Source: Cunninghamia lanceolata (lineage: Eukaryota; Streptophyta; Pinopsida; Cupressales; Cupressaceae). From it: a DNA stretch of 64,000 bases. Within the stretch, counting starts at the first letter, position 1. Each line of letters opens with the position of its first letter. Below are positions 11,859 through 23,522 of the stretch, piece after piece. The stretch lies in the NCBI GenBank assembly GCA_027924645.1, contig BSBN01000252.1, forward strand, positions 2,790,001-2,854,000, written 5' to 3'. The translations under genes and the position numbers were made by a program. Under the pieces are notes generated by a model, which saw only the letters and a list, made by a program, of their open reading frames with translations, did not search any database and was not told the origin of the DNA.

Positions 11859-12939
11859 TTAGATAGTGATGGTAGAAATGCGAGCATGGTCAATGCGGCC
11901 AATCGTAGATGACTCATAGTTATAATGGATAGCATTCCCAGTATGAGGGTTACTTGTCTTGTCATGAAGTGGAAGTGGATTTTTGAAAACATCTAGATCA
12001 TAGTTAGAAGTTGGTTGATGTGTCGGTTGTGATGTTGGTGGTGTGATTTTAGCTAGAGCTTGATCAATGCAATCTTGAATGATATGTTTTAAACGCATGC
12101 AACCATTTGTGTTATGTCCTTTGACGCTATGGTATTCACAATATTTGTTCTCTTTGTACCAAGGAGCTTTGAAAATAGGTTATGCATTGGTTGGAGCTTC
12201 AGGTAATGTGGTATCTCCCGCTTGAACAAGTTTGCGAAAGATGACCTCTATGGGTTCCCCCAAAGGAGTGAATTGTCGTCTAGGTGTTGGATTTGCTCTT
12301 GGTCGATTTCGTTGAAAAGGTGGATTAGCTATAGATGCGACTTGAATGTTAATGGGAGCTTTCACTGTTTGTATGTTCTTTGCATCCACAATACCGTCAT
12401 TAAATACATTTTTGTTTTTGTTCCAAAAGTGGGTTTTGTCATTTGAAGATTGAGGATTGTCCTTGTTGTCTTTGAAAATCTTGATGGTGCCCTTAGTAAT
12501 TAAAGCTTGCTCAATGGTGGTTCCTTTGGAGATGAGTTTGTCAAAGGTGCTAGCACTTTGTAATTGCAATTGAAATGCGAGCTCAGGATGAAGATTTTGG
12601 ACAAAGATGTCAAGTTGTTTCTCAGGTATTTGCCATGATAATTTGCTAAATGATGAGAAAGCTTCACCATTGCGTTGTTTCTTATTGACAAGATCATTCA
12701 TATTCACCTCGTGTTCAATGTTGAAAGAGAAATATGATCAAAATTTGTTCTCTAATTCCTCAAAAGTATTGATTCTCAGAGGTAAGTGAGAGAACCATTC
12801 AAGAGCTTGTCTTGTTAAGCTTCGGGGGAATAGTCTTAAGAGATATGTGTCATCCTGAGCAACATCGACACATACAACATAGAATGCTCTAAGATGGTTA
12901 TCCAGATTACCTTTCCCTTTGTATTTGTCAAATTGTGGG
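11859..12939 (-). pseudogene. Element B gag, capsid and nucleocapsid part (left of element C)
   Basis: Minus-strand gag continues here after the C insertion with FDKYKGKGNLDNHLRAFY, LRLFPRSLTRQALEWFSHLP and the conserved FWNKNKNVFNDGIVDAK. A nucleocapsid-like CEYHSVKGHNTNGC, a C-H-H-C variant typical of Tat gag, lies near 12110-12150. In-frame stops fall at 12738 and 12180. Once C and one GTGGG are ignored the frame is continuous with 45183-45334. Confidence 0.88.
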
Positions 12940-14080
12940 TGTAGACACCCTAAAATGACCATGTCTTTGTATCACTCGCATTTCGTCATTTCTTCCTAAT
13001 CACCTACATTTCACACATGAATTAAATAATCTAATTATTTAATTAATTTCACCAAATTCTTCTAAATCACATACTTGCGACATTAATTAAATAAATTCTC
13101 TTTATTTAATTAATTAAATTAAATTCCTCTATTATTCTTCCACAATTAAATAATTTTAACTAGTTAATTAGATCATTATCCTCTTTCCAAAAATCAAATC
13201 CACATTAATTAGATAAATCCAATTATTTAATTAATTCATCACAAATTCCCTCTTATCTACAATTAAATAATTCTTAAATTATTTAATTAAATCAAAATCA
13301 TTCTTTCAAAATCATGCACAACAATTAAATAAATTTATTTATTTAATTTGCTTTCAAATCTTCTAAATTAAATAATTCCAATTATTTAATTATTTCTTCC
13401 AAAATATCTTCTCTAAATTTAAATAAATCAATTATTTATTTAAATTTCTTTTTCTTCTAAATTGAGTTATCTCTAATATAACTCAAGCTTTCTATATTTA
13501 ATAAAGCAAAATATCTTCTTATTCTCATGCAAATCCCTTCTTCTTGTTTTAAATCACTTAACTGATCATTACATTCTGTTAATTGCTTTGACTCATTCTT
13601 CTATTCTTGATAACTCCTCTCATGCAAAAGAAAGCAAGACACTTATCTTCTTCTTATTTGTTGCACATTCCTCAACTGTTCTCCTCCGTTGATTCTTCTG
13701 AATTATCTAGACCGTTGATCGATCTCTATTGAAATCTATATAAACCCCCCTCATCTCCTTCATTGAGCCGCTCTCTTCGATCATATTCTCAGGCATACTT
13801 AACAGAGCTTTGACCATACAAAACGCGTCGATTGAGCAACCTTACGATCTCTTAACATTGATCTTTGAGCACATTGAGCACACTACTTGCTTGTTGCAAC
13901 TATGGTTTCGCAACTTGATTGAGCAATCCACACTTCTCCAAAGGGAACAACACAAATGTTGGTAAGAGCTTTCATTTGTCTTTGATTTTATGATAATGGC
14001 TTTTACTTAGATTGGTTCGCTTTATGTGATTGGTTTTTAGTTTTATTAGTTTAGATTTAATCAATTTTTTGTCATACACA
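12940..14080 (+). repeat. Element C 5' LTR
   Basis: Starts TGTAGACACCC and ends GTCATACACA. The U3 half (about 13020-13460) holds many near-palindromic runs of the TTAATTAAATAATT type. A TATA box (TATATAAA, about 13737-13744) follows a module with TTGCACATTCCTCAAC and CCGTTGAT repeats that is also in the D LTR. The length equals that of the 3' LTR. Confidence 0.95.
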
Positions 14081-14083
14081 TTC

Positions 14084-14101
14084 TGGCATGCCCGGTGGGA
14101 C
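14084..14101 (+). other. Element C primer binding site
   Basis: TGGCATGCCCGGTGGGAC starts three bases after the LTR. The B primer site, read on the minus strand (49211-49228), is the near-identical TGGCACACCCGGTGGGAC. The TGGC start fits a tRNA ending GCCA; I do not assign the tRNA. Confidence 0.75.
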
Positions 14102-14119
14102 CCACTAATCCCTTTGTTT

Positions 14120-14905
14120 CTTTGAGAATTTTTTTTTTAAGTCACAGTACGGTGCAGTGCAAACGACATTGCAAAGCGCTTCTGGCAGTATCATTAAGCG
14201 CTATTGGAGGTACAGTTCAGCACCCTTGGGGGCACTGCGGCGCTTCTGGTAGCACAAAGAAGTGCTTTCGATATCACAGAACAGTGCTCCCAGCAGCATC
14301 GTTAAGCACTTTTGGCTAAATTAGGTTTTTTGACTTTGTTTTGTGTTTTTGCAGGGTTTTCTCGTTGCATATCTTGTGGATTTGTCTGACAAGCTATTGT
14401 ATTTATCTTTCAAACCTACTTTTTGATACTTCCTAAGCTGTTTTATTTAGGGGTATCTTCAGTATTTACGTTAATCTATTGTGTTGCTACACTTTCTGCG
14501 TTTTCTTGATTTCACGATTCAAATCTATTAGATATTATTGCTCAGAATAGTAGATCAATCATGAAATCCCATTTAGATCTGGTTATTTTGACAAAAGCTA
14601 ATCTTTTTATGATCTAAGACCGTGCAGCACGTTTGGCATAATAGTATCGCGCTCCTGGATACAAAGTACAGCGCCTCTGGACCTTGTTCAGCACTTCTGG
14701 TAGTATCCTGCAGTGCTTTCGGTATACACTACATCGCTTTTGGCATAATAGTATCGTGCTTCTGGATGCACAGTACAGCGCTTCTAGTTATTGTTCAGCG
14801 CTTTTGGTAATATTCTGCGACGCTTTGGGTCTGTGTTACAGTGCTTTTAGAAATACAGTAAGTTGCTTCCGGTAAGATAGTACAGCGCTTTTGGTCAAAA
14901 TTGAT
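14120..14905 (+). repeat. Element C leader: degenerate GCGCTTTTGG motif array
   Basis: Two clusters (about 14120-14330 and 14620-14905) repeat a short motif, roughly AGCGCTTYTGGTA, every 20-25 bases with variable spacers. Reading frames across it are by-products of the repeat. All copies point toward gag. A third cluster lies just before gag at about 16100-16370. Confidence 0.75.
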
Positions 14906-15330
14906 TTATTTTTGTTAACTTGTGATTTTTTGGTGGAACTAACTAACTTGTTGCAGCTTCTTATTACTCACATAGAGAAAATAGGTGTTTTTAACATGTT
15001 CATGTAGGACGAGCGTTGAAGAACTTTTGATTTATCTCACTAAGTCTTAGAAACACATTGCATGCTTAAAAGGATAATTGAACAAATCATTTTTCTTGCA
15101 ATCTAAGTCTTAGGAACATACTGCTTTTCTTAAGGGACAATGGACATGTATGTGAAAACAACTCAATTTTCTAAGGGACAATGGACATGAATGCCAAACA
15201 CTTCATTTTCATAAGGGACAACTGACAAACTACAGACGTGTGTGTGCCTAGTTTAGTTGCACCTTATTTTTCTTATAACAGGACAATTGAACCTTTGTTT
15301 GACGTGCTTGCTCTTACTTTTCTGTACTTC

Positions 15331-15415
15331 CTTTAGAAGGGCCTGCTTTTGGATTGTGCTTCATCCAAAAGGGATGACCCTAAGCGGAGTTTTCCTTTGA
15401 ACCGCTATATAAGAG
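15331..15415 (+). promoter_or_regulatory. Element C conserved leader RNA structure
   Basis: CTTTTGGAT (15346-15354) and ATCCAAAAG (15363-15371) form a perfect 9-bp stem with an 8-base loop. GATGACCCTAAGCGG follows, and AGCGG (15383-15387) pairs with CCGCT (15402-15406). B and D have the same order of stems with different bases, so the pairing rather than the sequence is kept. Position, upstream of gag in the untranslated leader, suggests packaging, dimerisation or translation control; that is inference. Confidence 0.7.
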
Positions 15416-16099
15416 GGATAAGGTGAAAGTCAAGTCCTAACCAATGTCAACCTTACCTTGTGGTGCCAAACTGAAAAGAGGTGTACTAGCTCTTTGTGGA
15501 AATGATTTTCACATTGAGCAAAGTGTTTGATACTCTTAGTAGGATTGGTTAAAGCTTTTAGTAGCTTGTCGCATTGCTCGTAAGGCGTTGGTCCCTCAAA
15601 GTCACTAAGAACCATTCTAGATAGAGACTACCCGACCTACCTCCAAACATTGCAGTAATCATCAGTGCAAGGGGAATCAATTTAAGCCCTTAAGATACTC
15701 ACCATTGGCTCCCTTGAGAAGAGATAGTATTCCCTTGGCCATAAAGCTCTTGTGACCTACTTGAGCTTTCCAAGGGGAGGGTGAGATATCCCTACCTATT
15801 GTCTCTCGCAAAGATACAAAATATCTGACACTTTTATGGAATGATATTTTTATCGACGGAGTATTAAGCTGTGAGCTGATCTACTGCAATGAAACCTTGT
15901 CTCTAGGGATAAAAAGTGCTTGTTATTGATTGTAATTGTCTTATACCTATGGAAACATTGAGCTTTTTTGTGAGCCTCAAACATACACTATTTGCTGTGT
16001 CAGTCCCTTGTTTTTACCAACATTGTTTGCTGTGTTTTCTCTTGCCAAACAAATCCAATCGGAAACAGAACCAATCTATCAAAATTTTGCCTTTTAGAA

Positions 16100-16375
16100 A
16101 CATCAGACACTACTTTAGCGCCCCTGGTATTACAGCAGCTCACCTTTGGTAGTACAGTAGTTCGCCTTTGGCATAGCAATAATTCACCTCTGGCAAAACT
16201 CTACTTCAGCGCCCTTGGTATAACAGTAGCTCACTTTTGGTCACTGTAGCTCGCCTTTGGCATAGCAGTATCTCGCTTCTGGTAGCTCAGTCCATCACCG
16301 TTGGCATCACAGTAGCACGCTTTTGGTTGCACAGTCCTACACCTTTGGTCAAATAGTATAGCGCTTTTGGTCCAG
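16100..16375 (+). repeat. Element C pre-gag motif array
   Basis: Repeats of CTCGCCTTTGGCATAGCAGT and variants, period about 20-22 bases, ending about 80 bases before the gag start. The motif is a variant of the one in the upstream clusters. Nothing coding is supported between 14906 and 16447 apart from the leader structure. Confidence 0.7.
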
Positions 16376-16456
16376 TACTTTGTGCATTAGAGTTTGTCCG
16401 TTTCTCAAAGCATCTCATAGAATCGCAGCATTACCTTTCTTGTCCTAGTGTATTCC

Positions 16457-18280
16457 ATGGTAACCACTAGGCTCCAGCAAACTATGAAGTCCAAGCAAGT
16501 TGTCCCTAAGAAGCGCAAGTCACCTACTCACACACCGCAATCAGGTCATCTCAACATTACTCCCAAGGTTACTCCTAGAACACCTGTGGCAAAACCGATC
16601 AGCTCTCTGAACATGCCGCACGTCGACCAACCAAGCAATCCTCAAGAGGATAGGATCCCTTTGATAAGTACATCGCAATACACCACTGGCTTCCCTCAGG
16701 ATTTTGTCCCTCAAGGTTATACTGTAGATTTAGTCCCATCTCAAGAAGAGCGACACTTTGAAATAGGTCTATCCTCTCAAGTAGATGGGCAAGATCTTGA
16801 TGAAATCATACAAGAGCCTAGAATTGTGGCCGCCTTTGACAAAATCCTTAGTGAGAACCAAGATCATTTCTTTCGCTTGCTTGTAGAGAAAGGTGCCAAG
16901 TTACCTCAAGATTTTGATTTATCCACTCTCAAGGAGGACAACAACACCCAAGATACCATACAAGTAGTTCAAACTATGTCCACGGTGACTACGCCCTTAC
17001 CTGCACAAGGCTCATAGTATAGGAATCCCCTTTTTCAAAACCCAACAGAAGAGAGGGTCGTATCACCACTTCTGACTCCCATGGAGATCTATAACAACCA
17101 ACAAGAAACTCTCCAACGTCAAGCAGAGTTAGCTAAGCAAGCCACCTTAGCTCGATCGAATATGCAACCACCTCCTAAAGTGTCCACCCCAATCGCAAGT
17201 GGAATCTTGGTTACCCCATCATGGATAGGTTTCCCACCAAATTACAATCCGGGGAACAATTATGTAGCCATGCAACATGGGTCTCAACAAATGCCACCTC
17301 CTATATCATCACACCTTCATGTCTCTCAACCAATTAGAGTCATGCAACCCCAACCACAACATTCTTCTACTCTCATCCTCAACCAACCCCAACCACAACA
17401 TTCTTCCACTCTCATCCTTAATCAACCCCAACCGTCGCAAATCACTTCTACCTATGCCCCTCCTCCATAACATTCATCCTCACTCAACTTTTTTCACACA
17501 TTGCCTAGCCACTCTCAACATTCCCAACATCAAGTTTCCCAAAGCTATGTGCCGCCATCACAACCTAATCAAACACACTTTAGCTTTCCTCCCCCCAATA
17601 CTTTTCTTCAACCATCACAAAGCCAACATTCTTACCTAGCGTCACCTCCACCTCTGCCAAATCAAAACCTCTAATTCCAACCCAATCTGAACCAAACATA
17701 CAACCCGTATGATCCCAATCAATCTTACGACCCTTATAACACCAGTGTGCATGGCTTACATTATAATCTTCCATATGGGCAACACCAACCACTTCTGGGA
17801 CAACAGGAGATGTTACCAACCCCTCCCACGACTATGGAGCTAAAGATCACAGAAGTTCAATAGCAGCTATCTGATCTTACATTTGGCCACACCAAAAAGA
17901 CCTTCTCTTTAGAGGAAGTGTGTCCTTATCCTTTTGATCGGACATTACCAATGATCCTTTTTCCTCAAAATTTCACTATTCCCAAGTTCGATAAATACAA
18001 AGGAAAAGGTGACCCAAAAGACCATCTTAGGGAATTCTATCTTGCTTGCTTCGAGGTCTCACATAATGACACATATCTTATGCATCTCTTTCCTCGCAGT
18101 CTTGGAGGTCAAGCTATAGAATGGTTCTCGCACTTACCCACAGGTATCAGGTCTTTCAATGAGCTAGCAGAGAAGTTTGCCACCCACTTTTCTTACAACG
18201 CAAAGCATGAGATTTCCATGACTGATCTATGCAACAACAAACAGAAAAATGGGGAACTTTCATTTCTTTCCTTCAACGAT
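16457..18280 (+). pseudogene. Element C gag: N-terminal region and capsid
   Basis: I place the start at 16457 (MVTTRLQQTMKSK) because B and D begin gag with a similar M-x-x-TRSQ-Y motif; an in-frame ATG also lies at 16448. A conserved segment with LPQDFDLSTL follows, then a proline/glutamine/asparagine-rich linker with stops near 17015, 17468 and beyond, then the capsid: PYPFDRTLPM, FDKYKGKGDPKDHLREFY, LFPRSLGGQAIEWFSHLP, FATHFSYNAKHEISM. A frameshift near 18260-18280 moves the rest to another frame. Gag builds the particle. Confidence 0.88.
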
Positions 18281-18729
18281 GGAGACAAATGGCTAGCAAA
18301 TTCCCTTTCAAGATTCCTGAGAAACAACTTGTTAGCATATTTGTGCAAAACCTCAACCAAGAGTTAGGTTTCTATTTGCAAATTCTTAGTGCTACAACCT
18401 TCGACGAAATCACATACAAGGGAATCAACATTGAAAAAGCCCTCATTGCTAAGGGTGTCGTCAAAATCTTTAAAGAAATGAAAGATAGCGCTTCTCATCA
18501 ACAATCGAACGAGAAACCCAAATATTGGAACAAAAACAAAAATGTGGTCAACGATGGGCTGGTCGATACTAAACATGTCCAAACGTTGCAAACACCGCTG
18601 CAGCGCTCCAAACCAAGTCAAGCTCCACCTTAACAACAGCAGCAACAAAGGCAGCCTTATCAAAACCAACAGCAACGACAACAAGAGTGGCCTCAACAAG
18701 ATTACCCTTCGTGACATCAATTCACTTCC
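18229..18729 (+). pseudogene. Element C gag: C-terminal capsid
   Basis: After the frameshift the frame reads IPEKQLVSIFVQNLNQELGF, then the conserved YWNKNKNVVNDGLVDTK, also present in B and D. It ends in a glutamine-rich tract (QQQQQRQPYQNQQQRQQ) after a stop at 18631-18633. D has an asparagine/histidine-rich tract at the corresponding place. Confidence 0.82.
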
Positions 18730-20487
18730 TTGGGAGTGCCCATCGAATCAGTCTTACAGCAAGCTTTGCAGAAAGGGCTCATCACCTTACCTAATGCTCC
18801 CCCATATGGCGAGCCTGTTTACAAAACTGCATGTTACAGAGACAATGATTATTGTGAGTTCCATAGGAGCAAAGGGCATCGAACTGCATCTTGCATGAAA
18901 CTCAAGCACCTCATCCAAAACCTCATCGACGATAATCAAATCACTTTTGAGAATGAATCACCAGTTCAACACATGAACAAAGATCTCGACATGTACAAGG
19001 AACCATTCCCTCATCACGGTCCACCTCCTCCTCAGGATAGAGGTAAAGGTATCAATCATGCTTCCACGTCCTTCGATTCCATTGTAGGTCATTTTGAGGA
19101 GAGTCGAGTGTCTACCCTCACAATCAAAGGCAAATCTATGGATTGTGCTGTTACTACTCGTCGTGGTCATGTCACCATTCGTGGTCCTACACCTAGGCTT
19201 CCGGTTCAATCTGATTATAATCTTGTTGAACATCTGGGGACAACACCAGCACAGATCTCTATTTTGGACCTTCTATGGTCATCACCTGCACATAGAGTGG
19301 TGCTAGAAAAATCCCTCCAAGAGTCTTCCATTCCTAACAACATAGCGGTCGCAGATTTCCAAGCTATAGTAGGTAACATTGCTTCGCCCTACAATGTGGT
19401 CTTCTTTGAGAAAGATCTCCCATCCCATGATCCTTGTCACAATGATGCCCTTCATATTGAAGTTCTCATCCATAAGCGCAAAATCAAACGCATCCTCATA
19501 GATGGTGGTGCTGGTCTCAACATCTGTTCTTTAAAGTTACTTAAGCAATTGGGATATGCTGAGGATCATGTCAACACTGATCATAGTATTACAATCAAGG
19601 GGTATGATAATGTAGAATGCCGTTCAGAAGGTGTTATTCACTTGCCTATACAACTAGGCCCTGTCATGCTTGAAACTAGGTGTCAAGTCCTTGATATTGA
19701 GCTGCCTTACAACATTATCCTAGGCCGCCCATGGATCCATGCAATGAAGGCTGTTCCCTCCACGTACCATCAGTCTCTCAAGTTCCCATTCAATGGTATG
19801 GAGATAACTATCCCAGGAGACCCTAATCGTTTTGAATTTTGCCGTGTCTTGCAAGGAAGCTATAAAAATTGCAACCAAGTGCCTAAAAATGACAAAGCCA
19901 TTGAATCCCCACTATATGTTGATCCTGAAACTCTGACGCAAGCCTCTACAAGTGAATCTACACCCCTCCCCAAAATCACAGCTTGCATCCGAGATATAGG
20001 CTTTGGCACTTATGATATCTCAGAATCTTGTTGTGTAGGGCGGATGCCTTTATCTCCAAAATCTTACGGCCAACCACCCATTGCCAAAGTAACTAAAAAA
20101 GTAGCTATTCCTCCCCCAGGATTCCTAACCCAATTCCAACATGGACGGTTATTGGAAGAGGAAACTATTGAGGACATTTCTTCTTGGCTCTATAAGGAGA
20201 AAGAACTAGTCAAGCAATACGGCAATGGCTTAAGAATAGTAAAAAATATGGGCTATAAAGGCAAAGGTGGCCTTGGGAAACAGAATCAAGGAACTATGGA
20301 ACCCATTGTTGTGACAAAGAAACTAGACAAAAAGGGATTAGGATTTGGTAAGAAGGTACCGCACGCCTTGGACATCGAGTATATCCTCGACGAGGTCGCC
20401 GACACTTTTCCCACCGATTCAACGTCTACAGAGGATATCATCGATGACTCGTCCCTCCATATGACCAACCTATTCGCAGAATCCTCC
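18730..20487 (+). CDS. Element C nucleocapsid, aspartic protease and G-patch segment (interrupted by D)
   Basis: An open frame of about 585 codons up to the D insertion. Near residue 40, CEFHRSKGHRTASC is the C-H-H-C nucleocapsid motif. The protease has RILIDGGAGLNICSLKLLKQ near residues 254-273 and LPYNIILGRPWIHAMKAVP. About 140 residues further, NMGYKGKGGLGKQNQGTMEP has the glycine pattern of a G-patch RNA-binding motif, followed by KKGLGFGK. The last codons before D are in frame with 34964 onward, so the ancestral ORF ran through. This is the best preserved coding block of C. Confidence 0.85.
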
Positions 20488-21524
20488 TGTATACGCCTAA
20501 AAATGACATGATTCATCCTAAATAAATATTCTAAATATTTATTCCATTCTTCTATCAATTAAATAAATATTTCCAATTTATTTAATCAATTCACTATTCC
20601 ATAATTAAATAAATTCAATTTATTTAATTAAAATTCTTCTAAATGTCCTACACAATTAAATAATCATAAATTATTTAATTAATCCAAATTCCTCTATCCT
20701 AAGTTCTAAATTCAAAAATCCACCTCACCTTTACACCTCACCTTTTCCACCTCACCTTGTCCACCTCATCAGGTTGCACATGTAATTAAATATATTTAAT
20801 ATTTAATTACCTATTTTTCTCTCACCCACATGGCCTATTTCTTCTCAAAATCAAAAGTTAGTTAACTAATCAATCAAATTTGTTAACTAATTAGTCATTT
20901 GAGTTCACTAGTCAATCAATTCAGTCAATCCCATAATCCACTCTTCTAACTGATCAATCAAGTCTGTTAACTATTCAGTCAATGGAGTTAACTCTCCAAT
21001 CAATTTTGTCACATCCCCTCTTTCATGATGGAGCTGGGACACTTGTCACATTTCTACTGGTTGCACATTCCTCAACCATTCTCAGCCATTGATCTTCATA
21101 TCTCCTCTCAACCATTGATTCCCATTCTTCCAAGTCTATAAATGAAGCTTCATCCCTCCATTCTATTCATCCAGGCTTTTGACATCGTTACTCTGCAGAA
21201 ATATCACCAGCGCGCCTTTGGCACCCTTTTGTCACCTACAAGCTTGAGATCACATACTTGCATTGGAGCTAATCTTCATTGCATATCACCATAGCCATTC
21301 ACCGTCGACTTCCTACAAACAGCTAAAAAGATTGCACTCTCTGAGGGCTCATCTCATCTGCAAAAGGATGATTTGTGATAGGCGAACAACAGAAGTTTTG
21401 AAACGGGAGAGGTTTGCACTGTGTTTGTTCATTGCTTCGTTTATTGAATCCTTCTTGTTTCTCTATTCTGTTGATGTTTGGGTCTTATTTAATTCATTTG
21501 ATTGATCACCATTTTACCCTTACA
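20488..21524 (+). repeat. Element D 5' LTR
   Basis: Starts TGTATACGCC, ends CCCTTACA. AT-rich palindromic runs lie at 20520-20690. The module TTGCACATTCCTCAACCATT, then repeated CATTGAT motifs, precedes a TATA box (TATAAAT, 21137-21143). The arrangement matches the C LTR although overall the LTRs differ. Confidence 0.95.
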
Positions 21525-21528
21525 TTTT

Positions 21529-21543
21529 TGGCACCCACCGTTC
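21529..21543 (+). other. Element D primer binding site
   Basis: TGGCACCCACCGTTC lies four bases after the LTR end, in the place of the C site. It resembles the TGGCGCCCACCG form known from plant Tat elements. The tRNA is not assigned. Confidence 0.6.
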
Positions 21544-21747
21544 AATTTTATGTTTTTTACAAATTTTTGTAGTAAAAATTTGTGTTTCTCTAAACCCCAT
21601 TGTTGAGTTTTGCAAGGATCTATCAAAAGGTGACCTCCTAGGCTGAAACTGACATCACCAACGTGCTCAGAAGGGTCGAAAACCTTAGAATCACCTGTTA
21701 ATTCACAAAAATCAGACACTGAAAAAAATCTTTGTGATTTTTTTAAG

Positions 21748-22340
21748 GGTGCATCCTTTTATCCAGCGGTCCAAAGGGTGCTTCCGCAGGGTGCATCGCT
21801 TTATCCAGCGGTTCAAAGGGTGCTTCCACATCTTTTTATCCAATTGTTTGAAGAGTTTTTTTTGCAGGGTGCATCCTTTTATCTAGCGGTCCAAAGGGTG
21901 CTTCCACAGGGTGCATCGCTTTATCCAACGGTCCAAAGGGTGCTTCCGCAGGGTGCATCACTTTATCCAGCGGTCCGAAGGGTGCTTCCGCGTCCTTTTA
22001 TCCAACTATCCAAAGAGGTTTTTTTTGTAGGGTGCATCCTTTTATCCAGCGGTCCGAAGAGTGCTTCTGCAGGGTGCATCCTTTTACCCAGCGGTCCAAA
22101 GGGTGCTTCCGTAGGGTGCATCGCTTTATCCAGCAGTCCAAAGGGTGCTCCCGCATCTTTTTATCCAACTGTCCTAATAGCTTTTTCGCGGGGTACATCC
22201 TTTTATCCAGCAGTTCAAAGGGTGCTCCGACAAGGTGCATCATTTTATCCAGTGGTCCGAAGGGTGCTTCCACATCCTTTTATCCAATGGTCCGAAGGGT
22301 GCTTCTGTAGGGTGCAGTGTTTTATCCAGCAATCCTCTAT
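21748..22340 (+). repeat. 42-bp tandem repeat in D leader
   Basis: About fourteen imperfect copies of a unit with GGGTGCATC, TTTATCCAGCGGTCCAAAG and GGTGCTTCCGCA. The period of 42 is a multiple of three, so several frames stay open; the plus frame at 21778-22392 repeats GASLYPAVQRVLPQ. It is far upstream of gag, and I regard the peptides as by-products unless shown otherwise. Confidence 0.85.
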
Positions 22341-22699
22341 CCTGCCTTCTTCTACATGTCATAAGGGTGGTATCTTTTTCTTTTTGCCATAACAGGAGCA
22401 TACGAACTCGTAATCTCACAAATAAACACTCGTTGGAAAGGTAATTCTGTGAACTTCACAATGGAGCAGGTTTGATCAAGTGATTTTATCATTTTGTCAG
22501 CTATTTTTACAGTCAAAGTTCAGCTATCTTTCCAAGCTTAAATCTAGCATTTTTTCTTGAAAACTAATGATTTATCTGTGCAGCTTGACTTAAACACTTG
22601 TCAAAGAAAGAAAAAAAGAAACTTCTGATATATCTTCTATAGGGTTGAGCGCTGGATAGTTTTATTTTCCTTAACACACACATCATAGTTTAACTAGGG

Positions 22700-23015
22700 G
22701 GAAAGTAAAACAACTTGCATACAATTTCCATCTAGTTCTAATTAGGAAGGAGTAAACCATTGTTCATGCAACTTGCATACAATTTTCATCTAGTTCTAAT
22801 TAGGAAGAGTAACTCATTGTTCATGCAACTTGCATACAACTTTCATCTAGTTCTAATTAGGAAGGAGTAAGCCATTGTTCATGCAACTTGCATACAATTT
22901 CCATCTAGTTCTAATTAGGAAGAGTAACTTATTGTTCATGCAACTTGCATACAACTTTCATCTAGTTCTAATTAGGAAGGAGTAACCCATTGTTCATGCA
23001 ACTTGCATTCAAATC
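22700..23015 (+). repeat. 57/58-bp tandem repeat in D leader
   Basis: About six copies of a unit containing CATGCAACTTGCATACAA, then TCTAGTTCTAATTAGGAAG and GTAACTCATTGTT. Copies differ by a few bases. No coding signal. Confidence 0.88.
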
Positions 23016-23097
23016 CTCACCTAGCTCTAATTAGGGAGAAAGTAACTGGATTATTTCTTGCTTGCATTGCAAAGCACCTTCCAAGTTATTGCTATCT

Positions 23098-23390
23098 AAG
23101 ATTAAAATTGAACTCATCAATGATCTTGAAGTTAAAATGAACCATTGCTATATCGTGAGACCAGAATTTCAAAGTTAACAATCTCATGCTACGCGATTTA
23201 AAATTGAACTCATCAATGATCTTGAAGTTAAAATGAACCATTGCTATATCGTGAGACCAGAATTTCAAAGTTAACAATCTTGTGCTACGCGGATTTAAAA
23301 CTGAACTCACCACTGCTTTCTGGGGTTAAAACTGAACCACTGCTATATTGCTGAAATCACTTCAAAGTTCTATGTTTGAGTAGATTAGCC
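23098..23390 (+). repeat. 96-bp tandem repeat in D leader
   Basis: Two nearly identical units (starting about 23104 and 23200) containing AAAATTGAACTCATCAATGA and GAGACCAGAATTTCAAAG, and a third diverged partial unit from about 23297. Confidence 0.88.
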
Positions 23391-23522
23391 CATTTAGTTT
23401 TTTTTCACTTTTTAACTAGGGCGGATTAATCAGTGTATTCTGTGATTGCGAATGACAATAGGCTTATGCTCTCCCCTCTTCTGGGTGATCAGAGTGCCAG
23501 ACTTGTCATTCTATTTGTTTAA

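Noticed and set aside
14084..14101. Assigning a specific tRNA to the C/B primer site
   Set aside because: TGGCATGCCCGGTGGGAC is conserved in position, but I could not match it with certainty to one tRNA 3' end from memory.
22700..23015. Regularly spaced repeats resembling a CRISPR array
   Set aside because: Copies are directly adjacent with no unique spacers, and the context is a plant retrotransposon leader.
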